Part shown: positions 25,810-34,496 of the stretch, piece by piece | Layout of the letters: every line of letters begins with the position of its first letter | Position numbering within the stretch: position 1 is the first letter of the stretch | Made by a program: the position numbers and the translations under genes | Notes under the pieces: model-generated | The model's input: the letters and a program-made list of their open reading frames with translations, nothing else | The model's database searches: none | Told to the model about the DNA's origin: nothing | Source: Caballeronia megalochromosomata | GTDB taxonomy: Bacteria > Pseudomonadota > Gammaproteobacteria > Burkholderiales > Burkholderiaceae | Reading direction: 5' to 3' | Assembly (NCBI GenBank): GCA_001580565.1 | Contig: LRBF01000250.1 | Coordinates: 1 to 64,000, forward strand | Length of the DNA stretch: 64,000 bases

Positions 25810-26250
25810 ATGGCCTTCGGCGGACTCGACAAGAAAACGAACGGCGCGCCCATGGCCGACATCAACATGACGCCGCTCATCGACGTCATGCTCGTGCTGC
25901 TCGTCATCTTCATCATCACGGCGCCGCTTTTCACGCACGCGATCCGGCTGGATTTGCCGAAAGTCGCGTCGCAGCCCGCGCGCGAGACGCCGCAAACCAT
26001 CACGCTTTCCATCGACGACGCCGGCAAGCTCTTCTGGAACGACACGCCGGTCAGCTTCGATCAGATGCGCGCGCGTTTCGCCGACGCCGGCCAGGCGACG
26101 CAAAAACCCGAACTGCATCTACGGGCGTCGAGCGCGACGCGTTACGACGTCATCGCGCAGGTGATGGGCGCGGCGCAGCAGGCGGGGCTCGAGCGCATCG
26201 GCTTCGTCACGCAGCCGGCGCGCCCGCAGGCCCAGGCGCCCGCGCGATAA
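25810..26250 (+). CDS. ExbD/TolR family biopolymer transport protein
   Basis: This 146-residue protein has a cytoplasmic N-terminus, one membrane helix (about residues 22-43) and a periplasmic domain. The essential helix Asp is Asp25 in NMTPLIDVMLVLLVIF. ATG at 25810 is preferred because AGGAG (25795-25799) is about 10 bases upstream; a GTG at 25804 would be too close. It pairs with the preceding ExbB-like subunit to form a proton-powered complex. Confidence 0.92.
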   Translation: MAFGGLDKKTNGAPMADINMTPLIDVMLVLLVIFIITAPLFTHAIRLDLPKVASQPARETPQTITLSIDDAGKLFWNDTPVSFDQMRARFADAGQATQKPELHLRASSATRYDVIAQVMGAAQQAGLERIGFVTQPARPQAQAPAR

Positions 26251-26277
26251 GCGCGCGAGTTGGTGCGCATCGAACGG

Positions 26278-26283
26278 TATAAT
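26278..26283 (+). promoter_or_regulatory. Possible -10 (TATAAT) for leuS
   Basis: A perfect TATAAT in the 191-bp exbD-leuS gap, without a good -35 at 16-18 bp. It would give a 5' leader of about 150 nt. Confidence 0.35.
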
Positions 26284-26441
26284 CGCGATTTCCCCGTTCG
26301 GCGGGCCTTGCAGAAGCCAGCAGGCCCGAATTCCGACGCCGCGCCGTGTCAGCAATGCCGCAGCGCCTGGACTCGTCGCACAAACAGTAGCGGCTGGTTC
26401 CGAAGTCCGTTCCCAGCATTTGCCGAAAGCCAAACCACACC

Positions 26442-29036
26442 ATGCACGATAAATACGTACCCGCCGACGTCGAATCTGCCGCGCAGACCAACTGGCGCGC
26501 GAACGACGTCTACCGGACGACCGAGACGTCGGCCAAGCCCAAGTTCTATTGCGTCTCGATGCTGCCGTATCCGTCGGGCAAGCTGCACATGGGGCACGTG
26601 CGCAACTACACCATCAACGACGTGATGTACCGTTATTTGCGCATGAACGGTCACAACACGCTGATGCCGATGGGCTGGGACGCGTTCGGCATGCCCGCCG
26701 AGAACGCGGCGATGGCGAACAACGTGCCGCCGGCGAAGTGGACGTACGAGAACATCGCGTACATGAAGAAGCAGATGCAGTCGATGGGCCTCGCCATCGA
26801 CTGGTCGCGCGAAGTCGCCACCTGCTCGCCCGACTACTACAAGTGGAACCAGTGGCTGTTCCTCAAGATGCTGGAAAAGGGCATCGCGTACAAGAAGACC
26901 GGCACGGTGAACTGGGATCCGGTCGACCAGACGGTGCTCGCGAACGAACAGGTGATCGACGGGCGCGGCTGGCGCTCGGGCGCGCTCGTCGAAAAGCGCG
27001 AAATCCCGATGTACTACCTGCGCATCACCGATTACGCGGACCAGCTGCTCGACGATCTCGACGGCCTCGGCTGGCCCGAGCGCGTCAAGATCATGCAGCA
27101 GAACTGGATCGGCAAGAGCTTCGGCGTGAATTTCGGTTTCCCGTATGAAATCGATGGCGAGGCGAAGCTGCTGCGCGTGTTCACCACGCGCGCCGACACC
27201 ATCATGGGCGTCACGTTCGCGGCGGTCGCGGCGGAGCATCCGCTCGCCACGCGCCTCGCGCGCGACAACGCCGAGCTGCAGGCCTTCATCGACGAATGCA
27301 AGCGCGGCGGCGTGGCGGAAGCCGATGTCGCCACGATGGAAAAGAAGGGCGTGCCCACGGGCTTTTTCGTCACGCATCCGCTGACGGGCGCGCAGGTCGA
27401 AGTGTGGATTGGCAATTACGTGCTCATGTCCTACGGCGAAGGCGCGGTGATGGGCGTGCCGTCGCACGACGAGCGCGATTTCGCCTTCGCGAAGAAATAC
27501 GGCCTGCCGATCAATCAGGTGATCGACGTCGCCGGCAAGACCTATGCGACCGACGCGTGGGAAGAGTGGTACGGCGACAAGACCGCCGGCTGTCTCATCA
27601 ACAGCGGCAAGTACAACGGCCTGACCACCGAGGAAGCGATCAATGCGATCGCCGCCGATCTCAAGGCGAAGGATCTCGGCGACAAGCAGGTCACCTGGCG
27701 CCTGCGCGACTGGGGCATTTCGCGCCAGCGCTACTGGGGCACGCCGATTCCGATCATCCATTGCCCGAGTTGCGGCGACGTGCCGGTGCCGGAAAAGGAT
27801 TTGCCCGTCGTGCTGCCGGAAGACCTCGTGCCGGACGGCTCGGGCAATCCGCTCGCCAAGTCCGAAGCGTTCCTGAACTGCGCGTGCCCGAAGTGCGGCG
27901 CGGCGGCGAAGCGCGAAACCGACACGATGGACACGTTCGTCGATTCGTCCTGGTATTTCTCGCGCTACAGCGCGCCGGACGCGAAGACGATGGTCGACGA
28001 ACGCACCGATTACTGGATGCCGATGGATCAGTACATCGGCGGTATCGAGCACGCGATTCTGCACCTGTTGTATTCGCGTTTCTGGACCAAGGTCATGCGC
28101 GACATGGGCCTCGTCAAGTTCGGCGAGCCGGCGAAGAACCTGCTCACGCAGGGCATGGTGCTGAACGAAACGTTCTATCGCGAGGACGCGGCTGGCAAGA
28201 AGACCTGGTACAACCCGCTCGACGTCACCGTCGCGCACGATGACAAAGGCCGTCCGACCGGCGCCACGCTCAACGCGGACGGTCAGCCGGTCGTGCTCGG
28301 CGGCGTCGAGAAGATGTCGAAGTCGAAGAACAACGGCGTCGATCCGCAGACGCTCATCGATCAATACGGCGCGGATACCGCGCGTCTCTTTGTGATGTTC
28401 GCGGCGCCGCCGGAGCAGTCGCTCGAATGGTCGGGCGCGGGCGTGGAAGGCGCGAGCCGTTTCCTGCGTCGCGTGTGGCATTTCGCGCACGACAACGCCG
28501 ACGCGCTGCGCCAGCACGCGAAGCTTGATGCATCGACGCTCAACGACGCGGACAAGACGCTGCGCCGCGAAATCTACACCGTGCTCAAGCAGGCCGATTT
28601 CGACTACGGCCGCCTGCAGTACAACACGGTCGTGTCCGCCGCGATGAAGATGCTCAACGCGGTCGAAGGCGCGAAGAGCGCGGGCGCCGGCGTGCTGAAC
28701 GAAACCTTCGGCGTGCTGTTGCGCGTGCTGTATCCGGTCGTGCCGCACGTTACGTTCCAGTTGTGGTCGGAACTCGGCTACGAGAAGGAATTCGGCCCGC
28801 TGCTCGACGCGCCCTGGCCGAAGGTCGATGAAGCCGCGCTCGAGCAATCGGAAATCGAGCTCGTGCTGCAGGTCAACGGCAAGGTGCGCGGCGCGCTGAC
28901 GGTCGCAAAGGACGCCTCACGTGAAGCTATCGAAAAGGCCGCGATCGCGCACGAAATGTTCGGGAAGTTCGCGGAAGGCCGCGCGCCGAAGAAGGTGATC
29001 GTGGTGCCGGGACGTCTCGTCAACGTGGTCGTCTGA
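26442..29036 (+). CDS. leuS: Leucyl-tRNA synthetase
   Basis: This 864-residue class I synthetase charges tRNA-Leu. The HIGH-type motif is HMGH at residues 49-52, the CP1 editing domain includes the TRADTIMGVTF region, and KMSKS is at residues 624-628 (EKMSKSKNNG). A CxxC...CxKC zinc-finger-like insertion is present (CPSCGD, CACPKCG). Length is normal. Its last base is shared with the lptE start (TGATG), indicating coupling. Confidence 0.97.
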   Translation: MHDKYVPADVESAAQTNWRANDVYRTTETSAKPKFYCVSMLPYPSGKLHMGHVRNYTINDVMYRYLRMNGHNTLMPMGWDAFGMPAENAAMANNVPPAKWTYENIAYMKKQMQSMGLAIDWSREVATCSPDYYKWNQWLFLKMLEKGIAYKKTGTVNWDPVDQTVLANEQVIDGRGWRSGALVEKREIPMYYLRITDYADQLLDDLDGLGWPERVKIMQQNWIGKSFGVNFGFPYEIDGEAKLLRVFTTRADTIMGVTFAAVAAEHPLATRLARDNAELQAFIDECKRGGVAEADVATMEKKGVPTGFFVTHPLTGAQVEVWIGNYVLMSYGEGAVMGVPSHDERDFAFAKKYGLPINQVIDVAGKTYATDAWEEWYGDKTAGCLINSGKYNGLTTEEAINAIAADLKAKDLGDKQVTWRLRDWGISRQRYWGTPIPIIHCPSCGDVPVPEKDLPVVLPEDLVPDGSGNPLAKSEAFLNCACPKCGAAAKRETDTMDTFVDSSWYFSRYSAPDAKTMVDERTDYWMPMDQYIGGIEHAILHLLYSRFWTKVMRDMGLVKFGEPAKNLLTQGMVLNETFYREDAAGKKTWYNPLDVTVAHDDKGRPTGATLNADGQPVVLGGVEKMSKSKNNGVDPQTLIDQYGADTARLFVMFAAPPEQSLEWSGAGVEGASRFLRRVWHFAHDNADALRQHAKLDASTLNDADKTLRREIYTVLKQADFDYGRLQYNTVVSAAMKMLNAVEGAKSAGAGVLNETFGVLLRVLYPVVPHVTFQLWSELGYEKEFGPLLDAPWPKVDEAALEQSEIELVLQVNGKVRGALTVAKDASREAIEKAAIAHEMFGKFAEGRAPKKVIVVPGRLVNVVV

Positions 29037-29629
29037 TGCGCAAAACAAAGGGAGCCGATGTGACCGGCAAAGTCAGCACGAGCAGGCGCTCGTTTCTCAC
29101 GCTCCTCGGCGGCGCGGCGATGCTGTCCGCATGCGGCTTCCAGTTGCGCGGCCAGCAGGACTACGCGTTCAAGCGTCTCGCGATCACCGGCGGCACGCCG
29201 CAGATGGTCGCGCGCCTCGAGCGCATGATCCAGGGCGGCAGCGACACCGTGATCGTCAAGCCGTTCGAGAAGCCGGACGCGACGCTCAACTTGTCCGAGG
29301 GGACCGGGTTGCGCACGCTGAGCCTGAATGCGCAGGGCGTCATCCAGGAATACGAGCTCGTTTTCTCGCTGAACTACACGCTGCTCGGCGCCGACGGCAC
29401 CTTGCTGATTCCGCCGAGCGCGATCCAGTTGAATCGTTCGATGACCTATAGCGACCAGTACACGCTCGCGAAGGGTCAGGAAGCGAATCTGCTCTACAAC
29501 GACATGCGCAACGACGCCGTCGACCAGTTGACGCGCCGTCTTGCGACGGTGCGATCGCTGCATCCCGCGCCGGGCGAGCTGACACCGGGCGTCGCGCCGC
29601 GCGCGCCGCTGCCGGTGCCGCCGCTCTGA
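29036..29629 (+). CDS. lptE: LPS-assembly lipoprotein LptE
   Basis: LptE is the lipoprotein plug of the LptD/LptE outer-membrane LPS translocon. The 197-residue precursor has a signal containing RRSFLTLLGGAAMLSAC (lipobox LSAC, Cys about 35), followed by GFQLRG, the hallmark after the lipidated Cys. The Arg-Arg before the hydrophobic stretch looks Tat-like but is also seen in other beta-proteobacterial LptE. The C-terminus is Pro-rich. It lies between leuS and holA as in many proteobacteria. Its partner lptD is at 44.2 kb. Confidence 0.93.
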   Translation: MRKTKGADVTGKVSTSRRSFLTLLGGAAMLSACGFQLRGQQDYAFKRLAITGGTPQMVARLERMIQGGSDTVIVKPFEKPDATLNLSEGTGLRTLSLNAQGVIQEYELVFSLNYTLLGADGTLLIPPSAIQLNRSMTYSDQYTLAKGQEANLLYNDMRNDAVDQLTRRLATVRSLHPAPGELTPGVAPRAPLPVPPL

Positions 29630-29648
29630 TCGCGCGCTCGCCAGCATC

Positions 29649-30740
29649 ATGCAACTGAAGCTCGACGCGCTCGAAGCGCACCTCGCGAAAGGCCTGAAGG
29701 GTCTGTACGTCGTCTATGGCGACGAGCATCTGCTAGCGCAGGAGGCGTGCGACCGCATCCGGGCCGCGGCGCGCGCGGCCGGCTTCACCGACCGCACGGT
29801 ATTTACCGTCGAGCGCGGCTTCGACTGGAGCGGGCTCATCGGCGCGACGCAGTCGATGTCACTGTTCGGCGACCGTCAGCTCATCGAACTGCGCATTCCG
29901 ACCGGCAAGCCGGGCAAGGAAGGCGGGGAAGCGTTGAAGACGCTCGCCGGCGCCGATAACCCCGATGTCGTGACACTCGTCACGCTGCCGCGCCTGGACG
30001 GCGCGACGCAGAAGGCGGGCTGGTTCACGGCGCTGATCGGCGCGGGCGTCGCGCTGAAGATCGATCCGGTCGAACGCGCGCAATTGCCGATGTGGGTCGG
30101 CCAGCGGCTCGCGCAACAGGGTCAGCGCGTCGCGCCCGGCGAGGAAGGGCGGCGCGCGCTGTCGTTCATCGCGGAGCGGGTGGAAGGTAATCTGCTCGCC
30201 GCGCATCAGGAAATCCAGAAGCTCGGGCTGTTGTATCCCGAAGGCGTGCTCACGTTCGAGCAGATTCACGACGCGGTGCTGAACGTCGCGCGCTACGACG
30301 TGTTCAAGCTCAACGAGGCGATGCTGACGGGCGATGTCGGCCGCCTCGCGCGCATGCTCGACGGCCTGAAAGGCGAAGGCGAAGCGGCCGTGCTCGTGCT
30401 GTGGGCGCTCGTCGAAGAAGTGCGCACGCTGTTGCGCATCAAGCGTGGTGTGGCTTCGGGCAAGCCGCTCGCCACGCTGTTGCGCGAAAACCGAGTCTGG
30501 GGGCCGCGCGAACGGCTGATCGGCCCGGCGCTCTCGCGCGTGACGGATGAAGCGCTGGAAAAGGCGCTGTCGCTCGCGGCGCAGCTCGATCGGCAGGTGA
30601 AGGGACTCTCGGGCAGCACGGGCAAGCGTGGCAGCGAGCCGCCGCCCGATCCGTGGGCCGGCATGTTCGAACTGGCGATGGCGGTCGCGCACGGCGGCAA
30701 GCCGGCGCAGGCGCCGCCAGCGCCACGACCGCGTCGCTAG
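29649..30740 (+). CDS. holA: DNA polymerase III subunit delta
   Basis: This 363-residue subunit of the clamp-loader complex opens the beta sliding clamp. The N-terminal fold begins MQLKLDALEAHL with LYVVYGDEHLLAQEA, the degenerate P-loop region of delta. FTVERGFDWSGL and the middle segment IAERVEGNLLAAHQEIQKL match HolA. It follows lptE by 19 bp in the conserved leuS-lptE-holA order. The C-terminal tail is Pro/Ala-rich. Confidence 0.95.
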   Translation: MQLKLDALEAHLAKGLKGLYVVYGDEHLLAQEACDRIRAAARAAGFTDRTVFTVERGFDWSGLIGATQSMSLFGDRQLIELRIPTGKPGKEGGEALKTLAGADNPDVVTLVTLPRLDGATQKAGWFTALIGAGVALKIDPVERAQLPMWVGQRLAQQGQRVAPGEEGRRALSFIAERVEGNLLAAHQEIQKLGLLYPEGVLTFEQIHDAVLNVARYDVFKLNEAMLTGDVGRLARMLDGLKGEGEAAVLVLWALVEEVRTLLRIKRGVASGKPLATLLRENRVWGPRERLIGPALSRVTDEALEKALSLAAQLDRQVKGLSGSTGKRGSEPPPDPWAGMFELAMAVAHGGKPAQAPPAPRPRR

Positions 30741-30849
30741 GACGCTTCTGCCACACGCTGTTGCAAATCACGCAACCGCTTAGAATGAATGCATCGACGC
30801 TTCGGCCATGCAGGCGGCTCAAGAAAGCGGATCACGGAAGAGACTCACG

Positions 30850-32121
30850 ATGAACATCGATCAATATATGACCGACCTCGGCCGCCGCGCACGTGCGGCG
30901 TCGCGCGCGATGGCGCGGGCGTCGACGGCGGCGAAAAATGCGGCGCTGCACGCGGTAGCGGACGCCATCGAACGCGAGCGCGAATCGCTCAAGGAAGCGA
31001 ACGGCCGCGACCTCGTGCGCGCGCGCGAAAAGGGCCACGACGCCGCGTTCATCGACCGCCTGACGCTCTCTGACAAAGCGCTGAACACGATGGTCGAAGG
31101 CTTGCGGCAAGTGGCCACGCTGGCCGATCCGATCGGCGAGATCAGCGGCCTCAAGTTTCGTCCGAGCGGCATTCAGGTCGGGCAGATGCGCGTGCCGCTC
31201 GGCGTGATCGGCATCATCTACGAATCGCGGCCGAACGTGACCATCGACGCGGCCGCGCTGTGCCTCAAATCCGGCAACGCGACCATTCTGCGCGGCGGCT
31301 CCGAGGCGCTCGAATGCAATACGGCGCTCGCGAAGCTGATCGGTGCCGGGCTGGAAGCGGCCGGATTGCCGCAGGACGCGGTGCAGGTTGTCGAGACAGC
31401 GGACCGCGCGGCGGTGGGCAAGCTCATCACCATGCCGGAATTTGTCGACGTGATCGTGCCGCGTGGCGGCAAGAGCCTGATCGCGCGTCTGATGGAAGAA
31501 TCGCGCGTGCCGATGATCAAGCACCTCGACGGCATCTGCCACGTCTATGTGGACGATCGCGCGGATCTCGCTAAGGCGTCGGCGATTTGCGACAACGCGA
31601 AGACGCATCGTTACGGCACCTGCAACACGATGGAAACGTTGCTCGTCGCGCGCGGCATCGCGCAGCAGGCCTTGCCGCAACTCGCGCGCGCGTTTCAGGC
31701 GAAAGAAGTCGAATTGCGCGTGGACGCCGAAGCGCGCGCCGTGCTCGAAGCGGCGAAGATCGGCGGGCTCGTCGATGCGACCGAAGAAGACTGGAGCACG
31801 GAATATCTCGCGCCGGTTCTCGCGATCAAGGTCGTCGGCGATCTGGATGAAGCGATCGAGCATATCAATCGCTATGGTTCGCATCACACCGACGCGATCT
31901 GCACCGAAGATCACGACCGGGCGATGCGTTTCCTGCGCGAAGTGGATTCGGCGAGCGTGATGGTCAACGCCTCGACGCGTTTCGCCGATGGCTTCGAATT
32001 CGGTCTCGGCGCGGAAATCGGCATTTCGAACGACAAGCTGCACGCGCGCGGACCGGTCGGCCTGGAAGGGCTGACATCGCTCAAGTACGTCGTGCTGGGG
32101 CGCGGCGAAGTGCGTCAATAA
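30850..32121 (+). CDS. proA: Gamma-glutamyl phosphate reductase
   Basis: ProA reduces gamma-glutamyl phosphate to glutamate semialdehyde with NADPH, the second step of proline synthesis. The 423-residue aldehyde-dehydrogenase-fold enzyme has its catalytic Cys at residue 258 (YGTCNTMET) and the conserved IYESRPNVTIDAA and VPRGGKSLI segments. ATG 30850 fits the family; the 14-residue upstream extension does not. ProB is not in the window. Confidence 0.96.
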   Translation: MNIDQYMTDLGRRARAASRAMARASTAAKNAALHAVADAIERERESLKEANGRDLVRAREKGHDAAFIDRLTLSDKALNTMVEGLRQVATLADPIGEISGLKFRPSGIQVGQMRVPLGVIGIIYESRPNVTIDAAALCLKSGNATILRGGSEALECNTALAKLIGAGLEAAGLPQDAVQVVETADRAAVGKLITMPEFVDVIVPRGGKSLIARLMEESRVPMIKHLDGICHVYVDDRADLAKASAICDNAKTHRYGTCNTMETLLVARGIAQQALPQLARAFQAKEVELRVDAEARAVLEAAKIGGLVDATEEDWSTEYLAPVLAIKVVGDLDEAIEHINRYGSHHTDAICTEDHDRAMRFLREVDSASVMVNASTRFADGFEFGLGAEIGISNDKLHARGPVGLEGLTSLKYVVLGRGEVRQ

Positions 32122-32143
32122 GCACGGGTCGACAAGAACAACG

Positions 32144-32560
32144 ATGCTCTGGATCAAATCGCTGCATATCGTGCTGGTGGCCTCGTGGTTCGCGGGGCTT
32201 TTTTATCTGCCGCGCATTTTCGTGAACCTCGCGATGGAAACCGATCCGGCGGCCACCGCGCGGCTGCTCCTCATGGCGCGCAAGCTGTTCCGGTTCATGA
32301 CGTTCATCGCGGTGCCCGCGCTCGCGTGCGGGCTGTGGCTGTGGCTCGTCGTCGGGATCGGCGCGGGGCAGGGCTGGTTGCACGCGAAGTTGACCATTGT
32401 GGCGTTGATCATCGTGTATCACGCGTATTGCGGGCGCTTGCTGCACATGTTTCAGCGTGGCGAGAACAAGCGCTCGGACAAGTGGTATCGGATGTTCAAT
32501 GAATTGCCGGTGCTCGGGCTTCTCGGCGCGACCCTGCTCGTGGTGATCAAGCCGTTTTGA
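32144..32560 (+). CDS. hemJ: HemJ-like protoporphyrinogen IX oxidase / CopD-family membrane protein
   Basis: This 138-residue inner-membrane protein with four predicted helices resembles HemJ (UPF0093), which oxidises protoporphyrinogen IX in haem synthesis. Typical features are the N-terminal SLHIVLVASWFAGLFYLPR (His8, Arg24), WLHAKLTIV (His80, Lys82) and a final hydrophobic segment. Many databases name such proteins simply CopD family. It follows proA by 22 bp, and its last 14 bases overlap the 3' end of the convergent glycosyltransferase gene. Confidence 0.8.
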   Translation: MLWIKSLHIVLVASWFAGLFYLPRIFVNLAMETDPAATARLLLMARKLFRFMTFIAVPALACGLWLWLVVGIGAGQGWLHAKLTIVALIIVYHAYCGRLLHMFQRGENKRSDKWYRMFNELPVLGLLGATLLVVIKPF

Positions 32561-34412
32561 GGAGTTGCTCGTTGACCAGATCGAGCACCATTTCACCGAA
32601 GACTTCCGGACGCCCTTCGAAGAATCGCTGCACTACGTTCTTTTCGAGCATGTAACTGCGCAGCGATTCACGCTCGTCGTGATTGTTCGCGAGTCGCACC
32701 GCCGCTTCGACGTATTCCTCCACCGATTCCGCGACCATCCAGCCGGGCATATAGGCGCGCATGAACATCGCGCCGTCGATGCGCTCGAACACTTCCCGGC
32801 CTGTCTTGCAGATGCCCGGTAGTCCCACAGTGAAGGCGTCCACGATGCCGTTCGTGTTGCCGAAGGGGAACGGGCTCAGGAACATGTCCATGTTGTTGAG
32901 ATAATTCACGTAGTCCATATAGGACTGGTGGGGCATGACCGTTCCGTTTTTTGCGACCATCGCCGGTCCGGCCACTTTCGACCGATGCAGCAGCGTGACC
33001 GTGTTGCCACCACTCGTCAGAAAATGAAAGTGAACTGGAACCTTGCTGCGCGCAGATATCTGCCGGCACGCATCCATGAAGCTCGGCGAGAGTTTCATCA
33101 GGCTCTCGGCGATTCCGATGTCGACCTGTCCTGCCGCCTTCTTTTTCCGGGGCGGAATTGCTTCCATAAACGTTGAAGGCCGGTAGGGTTGGCCATCTCT
33201 GGGAAGCCTCAGAAGCGCTTCGCTGAAGCACGCCGGATCGCCGACGTAGTCGTCTTCGACGCTGACATAGTCGATGCACTCGGAGTGCGTGGTGGCGGGA
33301 TGGCCCAACCCTGCAATCTGTAGCGGCGTGAGGCGCATGTTGGACACGCAAATCGATAACAACGACATGCCAACGCTGGGCATGTAGAGAACGTCGGGGC
33401 TTTCCGCCTGCGCGAATTCGCGAATCGTGGCGAGCTCGGGTACGAAGCCACGGTCCTCAGGCAGTTCGATCACTCGCGTAAAGACCTCGCGTCCGACTTC
33501 GCCGATGGCGTCCGCTCGGCACATCGCCACGATGTCGAAGTGGGCGCGCGCGGCCGCCAACGTGCGCGAATGGGTGCGCATGATCGAATGGCCGTCCGTG
33601 AAGGCTTCCAGCACGACGAGCATGAGCGGTCGCGCTCGGCCGGCGCGTCGTGGGGCGGTGAGGTCTGGGTCCAGATCAGGCAGTCCGGAGCTCGCGAGCG
33701 TCTTGCGTACGAGCTTGTTGATGCTTCGTTTGATCGCGTGCCGATGTTCGATTTCGGCATAGGTGCAATTCATGTAGAGCGCAGTCAACGCGTTTATCTC
33801 TATCTCCCAGAGATCGCCCTGTTCGCCGAGTGTCCTGTCGAGCCATCCAAGCAGTACTTCGCGATTTCGGTGCGCATCGGCGCTGCCGGGAAGCAGTTCA
33901 GCGGCCGTTGTGACGGCCAGATTGACCGTGGGCACGGGGTCTGCGCGCATGCACGCGGAATAATCGATTGGCAGGCGGGATTCGGAATTGCACAGAATGC
34001 TGAGCCTTTTTACCGCGTCGGGAAACGGGAGTCGGATAGTTCCGTCTTCTGTAATGGCAGGAAGGAATCGGCGCGCGACAAAATCCGCATTCTTGAGGGG
34101 AGCCGCGCCGAGCAAGCGCTGGATGAGTGATCGAGAGCCCGATAAACGCGCGAATTGCGCTTCTGTAAGCGTAAATTCGGTATTCCCGAGAAGGGCTGTG
34201 ATGGCCGCCGCCATGCGGGCGGCGAACCGTTCGAGCGATGACGCTCTACTCGGACGTGGCCATGCTCCGGAAGGCGCCATCAGAGTCAGCAGATCAATGA
34301 ATGGTTGCTCGCGAAGCAGTGCAGTGAGCTCGGAAAGCTGCTCAATGGCTTCGTCCGGCGTTCCGCCATGGACACAGGATTCGAAGCGCTCGACGGAGAA
34401 GGAACTGCTCAT
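32547..34412 (-). CDS. HMW1C-like cytoplasmic N-glycosyltransferase (GT41 type)
   Basis: At 621 residues, the same size as Actinobacillus HMW1C, this enzyme is predicted to transfer hexose from a UDP-sugar to Asn in NX(S/T) sequons of cytoplasmic proteins, usually adhesins. The N-terminal half is an all-alpha AAD-like domain. The C-terminal GT-B half has HSIMRTHS (275-282), LYMPSVGMS (342-350), LGHPATTHSE, YVSVEDDYVGDP, Lys440, His495 (MPHQSY) and SPFPFGNTNGIVDA with Asp525. These occupy nearly the same positions as the Lys441, His495 and Asp525 recalled for the Actinobacillus enzyme. No signal peptide is seen. By eye it has lower GC than its neighbours, and no adhesin or two-partner secretion gene is adjacent, suggesting acquisition by transfer. 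The function call is from remembered similarity, not a search. Confidence 0.9.
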   Translation of the reverse strand: MSSSFSVERFESCVHGGTPDEAIEQLSELTALLREQPFIDLLTLMAPSGAWPRPSRASSLERFAARMAAAITALLGNTEFTLTEAQFARLSGSRSLIQRLLGAAPLKNADFVARRFLPAITEDGTIRLPFPDAVKRLSILCNSESRLPIDYSACMRADPVPTVNLAVTTAAELLPGSADAHRNREVLLGWLDRTLGEQGDLWEIEINALTALYMNCTYAEIEHRHAIKRSINKLVRKTLASSGLPDLDPDLTAPRRAGRARPLMLVVLEAFTDGHSIMRTHSRTLAAARAHFDIVAMCRADAIGEVGREVFTRVIELPEDRGFVPELATIREFAQAESPDVLYMPSVGMSLLSICVSNMRLTPLQIAGLGHPATTHSECIDYVSVEDDYVGDPACFSEALLRLPRDGQPYRPSTFMEAIPPRKKKAAGQVDIGIAESLMKLSPSFMDACRQISARSKVPVHFHFLTSGGNTVTLLHRSKVAGPAMVAKNGTVMPHQSYMDYVNYLNNMDMFLSPFPFGNTNGIVDAFTVGLPGICKTGREVFERIDGAMFMRAYMPGWMVAESVEEYVEAAVRLANNHDERESLRSYMLEKNVVQRFFEGRPEVFGEMVLDLVNEQLLKTA

Positions 34413-34496
34413 GTGCGATCCAGATAAACGAACGGAAATAGGGGCAGCATAGGCGATCTTGCACCCTCCATTCGAGGTCGCCGCCGCTCCTGCCGC

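Noticed and set aside
26349..28847. 832-codon open frame antisense to leuS
   Set aside because: Entirely covered by the clear leucyl-tRNA synthetase; composition is that of a GC-rich shadow.
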